Shown piece by piece: positions 60,521 through 64,000 of a DNA stretch of 64,000 bases. This DNA comes from Streptomyces sp. NBC_00513 (lineage in GTDB: Bacteria > Actinomycetota > Actinomycetes > Streptomycetales > Streptomycetaceae). The position numbers and the translations under genes are program-made. The notes beneath the pieces are model-generated. The model did no database searches. It saw nothing but the letters and a program-made list of their open reading frames with translations, and had not been told where the DNA came from. Location of the stretch: contig NZ_CP107845.1 in NCBI RefSeq assembly GCF_041431415.1, positions 7,440,001 to 7,504,000 of the forward strand. Direction: 5' to 3'. Numbering within the stretch: position 1 is the first letter of the stretch; each line of letters starts with the position of its first letter.

Positions 60521-62793
60521 CCCGAGTTCCAGGACAGCAGCCCCCGGCGACCGCCGGGCCGGCAAACGACCCCGACAGCGGCTTCGAACGCGACGCCGAA
60601 GGTCGGATCGACGGGGTGGACGGCCGCTCGGAGCACGACCTGCGGGCACTCTTCGGCCAGTCCACTGCCGTCTTCGCATCCCTGGCCGGCCCGGCCCACA
60701 TGGTGGAGGACGCCAACGCGGCCTTCTTCAGCGCGATCGGCGCCGGAGAGCGCGTGCGCACGAGGATCCCGCTGAAAGAGGTGATGCCCCAACCGGAGGC
60801 ACAGGGCATCCTCAAACTCCTGGACCGGGTCTACCGGGCCGGCGAACGCCACACCGGGCCGGACACCCGGACCGTCCTGGACCACGGTCCCGCGGCGCGC
60901 GAGGCCTTCTTCGACTTCACGTACGAGCCACGCCTCGACGCCGCAGGCAACGTCATGGGCGTACTCGTCACCGGAGTGGAGACCACGCAGGTCAAGCAGG
61001 CCCAACGGCTCACCGCCGAACACCGCGCCCTGCTCGAACAGATCGCCCGCCAGGCGCCGTTGGAACAGGTACTGGACGGCATGGCCCGCACCATCGAGGA
61101 ACTGGCCCCCGAGGAAGTCCTCGTGTCCGTCCTCCTCGCCGACACCGAGGGCCGGCACCTGCACCACGGCGCCGCCCCCAGCCTCCCCGACTTCTACAAC
61201 CAGGCCATCGACGGCATCGCCGCGGGCGAGGGCGTCGGCTCCTGCGGCACCGCCGCCCACCGGCGGCAACCCGTCATCGTCAGCGACATCGCCACCGACC
61301 CCTTCTGGGACGACTTCCGCGACCTGGCCGGGAAGGCGGGCGTGGCAGCCTGCTGGTCCACCCCGATCCTGGCCAGGGACAGGTCACTGCTGGGCACCTT
61401 CGCCATGTACCACCGCGTTCCCCGCGCACCGCAGGAGTCCGACCTGGCCCTCGCCCGGATGTTCGCCGACACGGCGGCCCTCGCCATCGAGCGGCACCAG
61501 GCCGAACAGGCCCGGGCCCTCGCCGAGGCCAGGGAAGAAGCCGCACGCCGGGACCTCGCGTTCCTGCTGGCGGCCAGCACCTCCCTCACCTCCGACCTCG
61601 ACCACACCGAGACCCTGCGGCGCCTGACCACCGCGTGCGCCCCGGCCCTGGCGCCGCTGTGCACGGTCGACGTCATCGACGCCGGCCGCGTCAAGCGCGT
61701 CGCCACGACCGCACCCTCTCCTCTCCAAGAGCGGCTCCTCGCCTCCCACATCCCCGTCTACGACGCCGATGACGACGCCGTGTCCCGGGTCCTGGCCACC
61801 GGCCTGAGCGAGGTCGCCCGACGCACCCCCACCGGCCCGGGCCCGTGGAACGACCTCAACGTCACCGGCTACCTGTGCGTCCCGCTGCTCGACCGCGGCT
61901 CGGCCTTCGGCGTCATGACCCTGCTCACCACTGGCGAGGACGCCTTCGACGGACACACCGTCGCGCTGGCCGAGGAACTCGCCCGCCGCGCCGCCTCCGC
62001 GGCCCTCAACGCCCGCCAGTACACCCAGCGCGCCGCCCTCGCCCGCGACCTCCAGTCCGGTCTGCTGCTGCCCGAGGTCCCGAACGTGCCCGGCGCCGAC
62101 ATCGCCACCTACTACCACCCCGCGGGCGAAGGCCTCAACATCGGCGGCGACTTCTACGACGTGTTCCCCCTCGAAGAGGGCACTTGGGCGTTCATGCTCG
62201 GCGACGTCTGCGGACGCGGCGCCACCGCCGCCACCACGACCGCCCTCGTCCGCCACACCGCCCGCGCCGTCGCCCCGCTGCTCCCGGACCCCGAAGCCGT
62301 GGTCCGTGCGGTCAACAAGGCACTCCTCGATCGCCCCAGCAGCCACGGAACCGGCTTCGTCACGCTCGTCTACGGCCACCTGACACCCGTCGCCGGTGGC
62401 GGCCTCGACATCACACTCGTCCGGGCCGGCCACACCCACCCCCTCCTCATCGACGCCCGGCAGACCCCGCGCCCCGTCGCCGGGGAGGGCCTGCTGCTGG
62501 GAATCACCCGCACCCCGGACCTCACCGCCCGCCACATCCGCCTGCGGCCCACCCAGAGCCTGCTGCTCTACACCGACGGCATCACCGAAGCCCGCAACGA
62601 GCACGACGAGCAGTTCGGCGAGGAAGGCCTCGCCAACGCCCTGGCCACACCCCGGGCGGCCACCGCGGCGGACGTCATCGACACCCTGGTCCGCGCCGTC
62701 CGGGCCTTCAGCGGCGCCGGCGGCATCGATGACGACCAGGCGGCCCTCGTCCTGACCGCGACCGCGACCGCCGCCGCGACCTCCGGTACGTAA
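60517..62793 (+). CDS. PAS-GAF-GAF-SpoIIE phosphatase
   Basis: 758 aa. PAS at about 45-155 (LAGPAHMVEDANAAFFSAIG), GAF-1 at about 185-330 (EEVLVSVLLADTEGRHLHHG), GAF-2 at about 355-510, PP2C at about 525-755 with GGDFYDVFPLEEG, MLGDVCGRGATAATTT and LYTDGITEARNE. It is one of the common multi-sensor phosphatases of Streptomyces. Coupled to the STAS gene; may also act on the neighbouring B12-module antagonist. Confidence 0.94.
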   Translation: MTRVPGQQPPATAGPANDPDSGFERDAEGRIDGVDGRSEHDLRALFGQSTAVFASLAGPAHMVEDANAAFFSAIGAGERVRTRIPLKEVMPQPEAQGILKLLDRVYRAGERHTGPDTRTVLDHGPAAREAFFDFTYEPRLDAAGNVMGVLVTGVETTQVKQAQRLTAEHRALLEQIARQAPLEQVLDGMARTIEELAPEEVLVSVLLADTEGRHLHHGAAPSLPDFYNQAIDGIAAGEGVGSCGTAAHRRQPVIVSDIATDPFWDDFRDLAGKAGVAACWSTPILARDRSLLGTFAMYHRVPRAPQESDLALARMFADTAALAIERHQAEQARALAEAREEAARRDLAFLLAASTSLTSDLDHTETLRRLTTACAPALAPLCTVDVIDAGRVKRVATTAPSPLQERLLASHIPVYDADDDAVSRVLATGLSEVARRTPTGPGPWNDLNVTGYLCVPLLDRGSAFGVMTLLTTGEDAFDGHTVALAEELARRAASAALNARQYTQRAALARDLQSGLLLPEVPNVPGADIATYYHPAGEGLNIGGDFYDVFPLEEGTWAFMLGDVCGRGATAATTTALVRHTARAVAPLLPDPEAVVRAVNKALLDRPSSHGTGFVTLVYGHLTPVAGGGLDITLVRAGHTHPLLIDARQTPRPVAGEGLLLGITRTPDLTARHIRLRPTQSLLLYTDGITEARNEHDEQFGEEGLANALATPRAATAADVIDTLVRAVRAFSGAGGIDDDQAALVLTATATAAATSGT

Positions 62794-63031
62794 GCCGCGA
62801 GCTCGGTCGGAAGCGGATCCGGTCGGATCGGGACGAGTCGATTCGGATCGTGTCCGGTCGGGTCGGCGTGCGATCTACGCGGAGGGGAGGTGCGATGGAA
62901 GCGTGGAGTAGTCCCTCGTCGGGCCGGCGACGAACGGCCGGCCAGAGCGGAGTGTTCACCGTGACCACACCTGTAGCAGCCGCGACGCGACGCGCCGGGC
63001 CGGCCGGTGGGGCGCCGGGGGACGGACCGGC

Positions 63032-63439
63032 ATGAGCGGCGTTCTCGGCGCCGCATGCCTGGTTCTCGCCGTTGCCTTCGCCCCCGCGGCACAGGCCGGG
63101 TCCGGTCTCGCCGCCCCCGCCGAGCGCTGTACGCCGGGCTGGGTGTGCGGATGGACCGGTCCCGCCTACACCGGGGTGGTGAGCCTGGTGGCGCAGGACA
63201 TGCCGCGGTATCCGGAGACGACCGCGTACGTCGGGTTCAACGACGGATCGTCGGTGTGGAACGGCTCCGGTACCCGGCGGGCCGACGGCGTCCTCCGGGG
63301 TCGGTGCGTCACCGTCTACAACCAGGCCGATTACAAGGGACGGAGCCTGACCGTCGCCCCCGGCAAAGGCGTCGAGCGGCTTCCGGCGTCCTTCGGGCAC
63401 ATCCACTCCGGCCGGTTCCACGACTGCCGAGTCTCCTGA
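63032..63439 (+). CDS. secreted peptidase inhibitor family I36 protein
   Basis: 135 aa. Signal peptide MSGVLGAACLVLAVAFAPAA then QAG. The mature part has CTPGWVCGWTGPAYTGVV and CVTVYNQADYKGRSLTVAPG, the repeated Greek-key pattern of I36 (SMI) proteins, with four cysteines. Likely extracellular; inhibitor activity is a family property, not shown here. Confidence 0.88.
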   Translation: MSGVLGAACLVLAVAFAPAAQAGSGLAAPAERCTPGWVCGWTGPAYTGVVSLVAQDMPRYPETTAYVGFNDGSSVWNGSGTRRADGVLRGRCVTVYNQADYKGRSLTVAPGKGVERLPASFGHIHSGRFHDCRVS

Positions 63440-63441
63440 CC

Positions 63442-63511
63442 CGGCGCGGTGACCGCGCCGAACACGGGCGCGGACCACCGCTCCGGACTACCGCTCCGGA
63501 CTACCGCTCCG
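63442..63511. repeat. palindrome and 13-bp tandem repeats between convergent genes
   Basis: CGGCGCGGT-G-ACCGCGCCG (63442-63460) is a likely terminator for the I36 gene. CCGCTCCGGACTA then occurs at 63478-63490 and 63491-63503 plus a partial copy; the TAG stop of the minus-strand regulator lies in copy two. Confidence 0.75.
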
Positions 63512-64000
63512 CCGAGGACTCCCGTCGCCGTGTGGCCCCGAGGCTGCCGAGAAGAGAGAGGGCCTGGGCGCTGGGGCTTTCCGGTGCGGCGTGGTAGATG
63601 ACGACCTGCTGGCCGACGGCTCCTCGGACGTCGAAGGAGTGGTACGTGAGCGAGAGGGCGCCGACCTCGGGGTGGACGAGTTCCTTGGCTTCGTGCGACT
63701 TGCCGTAGACCGTGTGTGAGGACCACAGCGCGTCGAACTCCCCGCTCGCTCCGCAGAGGAAGCGCACCAGCTCAGGCAGGCGCGGGTAGTGCGGGTCGAC
63801 GCCGGTCGCCTGGCGCAGACCGGCCACGACCGCCTCGGCGGCCCGGTCCCAGTGCGCGAAGAAGATGCGAGCCGCCGGATCAAGGAAGATCATGCGGGCG
63901 AGGTTGTCCGCTTCCTCGAACGGTGAGAACAACGCGTCGGCCAGGGCGTTGACCGCCAGGAAGTCCGTGGCCGGGTTCAGGACGAACGCCGGAGTGTCGG
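63501..64000 (-). CDS. MmyB-type regulator, C-terminal ligand-binding part (gene cut by window edge)
   Basis: The 166 visible codons match the MmyB-like ligand domain that follows an XRE HTH: PAFVLNPATDFLAVNALADA, LFSPFEEADNLARMIFLDPA, VDPHYPRLPELVRFLCGASG and VHPEVGALSLTYHSFDV. The HTH lies beyond the right edge. Such regulators in Streptomyces usually control a divergent SDR or oxidoreductase. Confidence 0.9.
   Translation of the reverse strand, partial: DTPAFVLNPATDFLAVNALADALFSPFEEADNLARMIFLDPAARIFFAHWDRAAEAVVAGLRQATGVDPHYPRLPELVRFLCGASGEFDALWSSHTVYGKSHEAKELVHPEVGALSLTYHSFDVRGAVGQQVVIYHAAPESPSAQALSLLGSLGATRRRESSAER

Noticed and set aside
1..64000. tRNA, rRNA or riboswitch genes
   Set aside because: I saw no cloverleaf with TTCGA arm, no rRNA motif and no recognisable riboswitch, including no cobalamin riboswitch near the B12 gene.

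Overview
The window looks like a Streptomyces chromosome. GC is very high with G/C-ending codons, starts are often GTG or TTG, and there are hallmark families: a Streptomyces subtilisin inhibitor, a rodlin, a SCO6745-type protein, a tripeptidyl-aminopeptidase-like secreted hydrolase, and many TetR/MarR regulator plus enzyme pairs. All identifications are by eye from motifs and remembered families; no search was run.

Layout. 0-16 kb: tandem HlyC/CorC (CNNM-type) membrane proteins, an ABM monooxygenase, a TetR divergent from a saccharopine-dehydrogenase-like enzyme, a SigB/SigF-type sigma factor, ThpR, a Tat lipoprotein hydrolase, SSI, VOC proteins, a rodlin, a GPP34 protein, a secreted S33 peptidase and a BBE-type oxidase. 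15.5-21.5 kb is an accessory island: a frameshifted IS4-family transposase, a HelR-like helicase (RNA polymerase/rifamycin), and a two-gene unit of a small protein and an HTH plus glycine-rich membrane protein, divergent from a DUF6308-like gene. 21.6-41.5 kb: regulator/enzyme pairs (SDR-TetR, darcynin-NmrA-LysR, TetR-SCO6745, ABC-2-type membrane protein-MarR, MBL-MarR, XRE-DUF2975), a DUF1444-like/Imm49 fusion, a VWA protein, and three broken genes.

41.6-55.3 kb is a dedicated organosulfur acquisition locus. Two cystine/polar-amino-acid-type ABC importers are present, one of them split across divergent operons. They sit with five LLM flavin monooxygenases and a GNAT. The minus operon is preceded by an apparently leaderless 25-codon peptide ending Cys-Cys-Ala, typical of cysteine-sensing attenuation. 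The likely scheme is import of organosulfur compounds, desulfonation/desulfurisation by LLM enzymes, and shut-off when cysteine is plentiful.

56-62.8 kb is a partner-switching block. A minus operon SpoIIE phosphatase - B12-binding protein - STAS has perfect 4-bp stop/start overlaps; the B12 protein carries the W-x9-EH signature of CarH/LitR photoreceptors but has no DNA-binding domain. A divergent STAS plus PAS-GAF-GAF-SpoIIE pair lies next to it. This suggests light- and/or cobalamin-controlled sigma-factor regulation and is one of the two strongest candidates for an undescribed system. The window ends with an I36 inhibitor-like secreted protein and a partial MmyB-type regulator.
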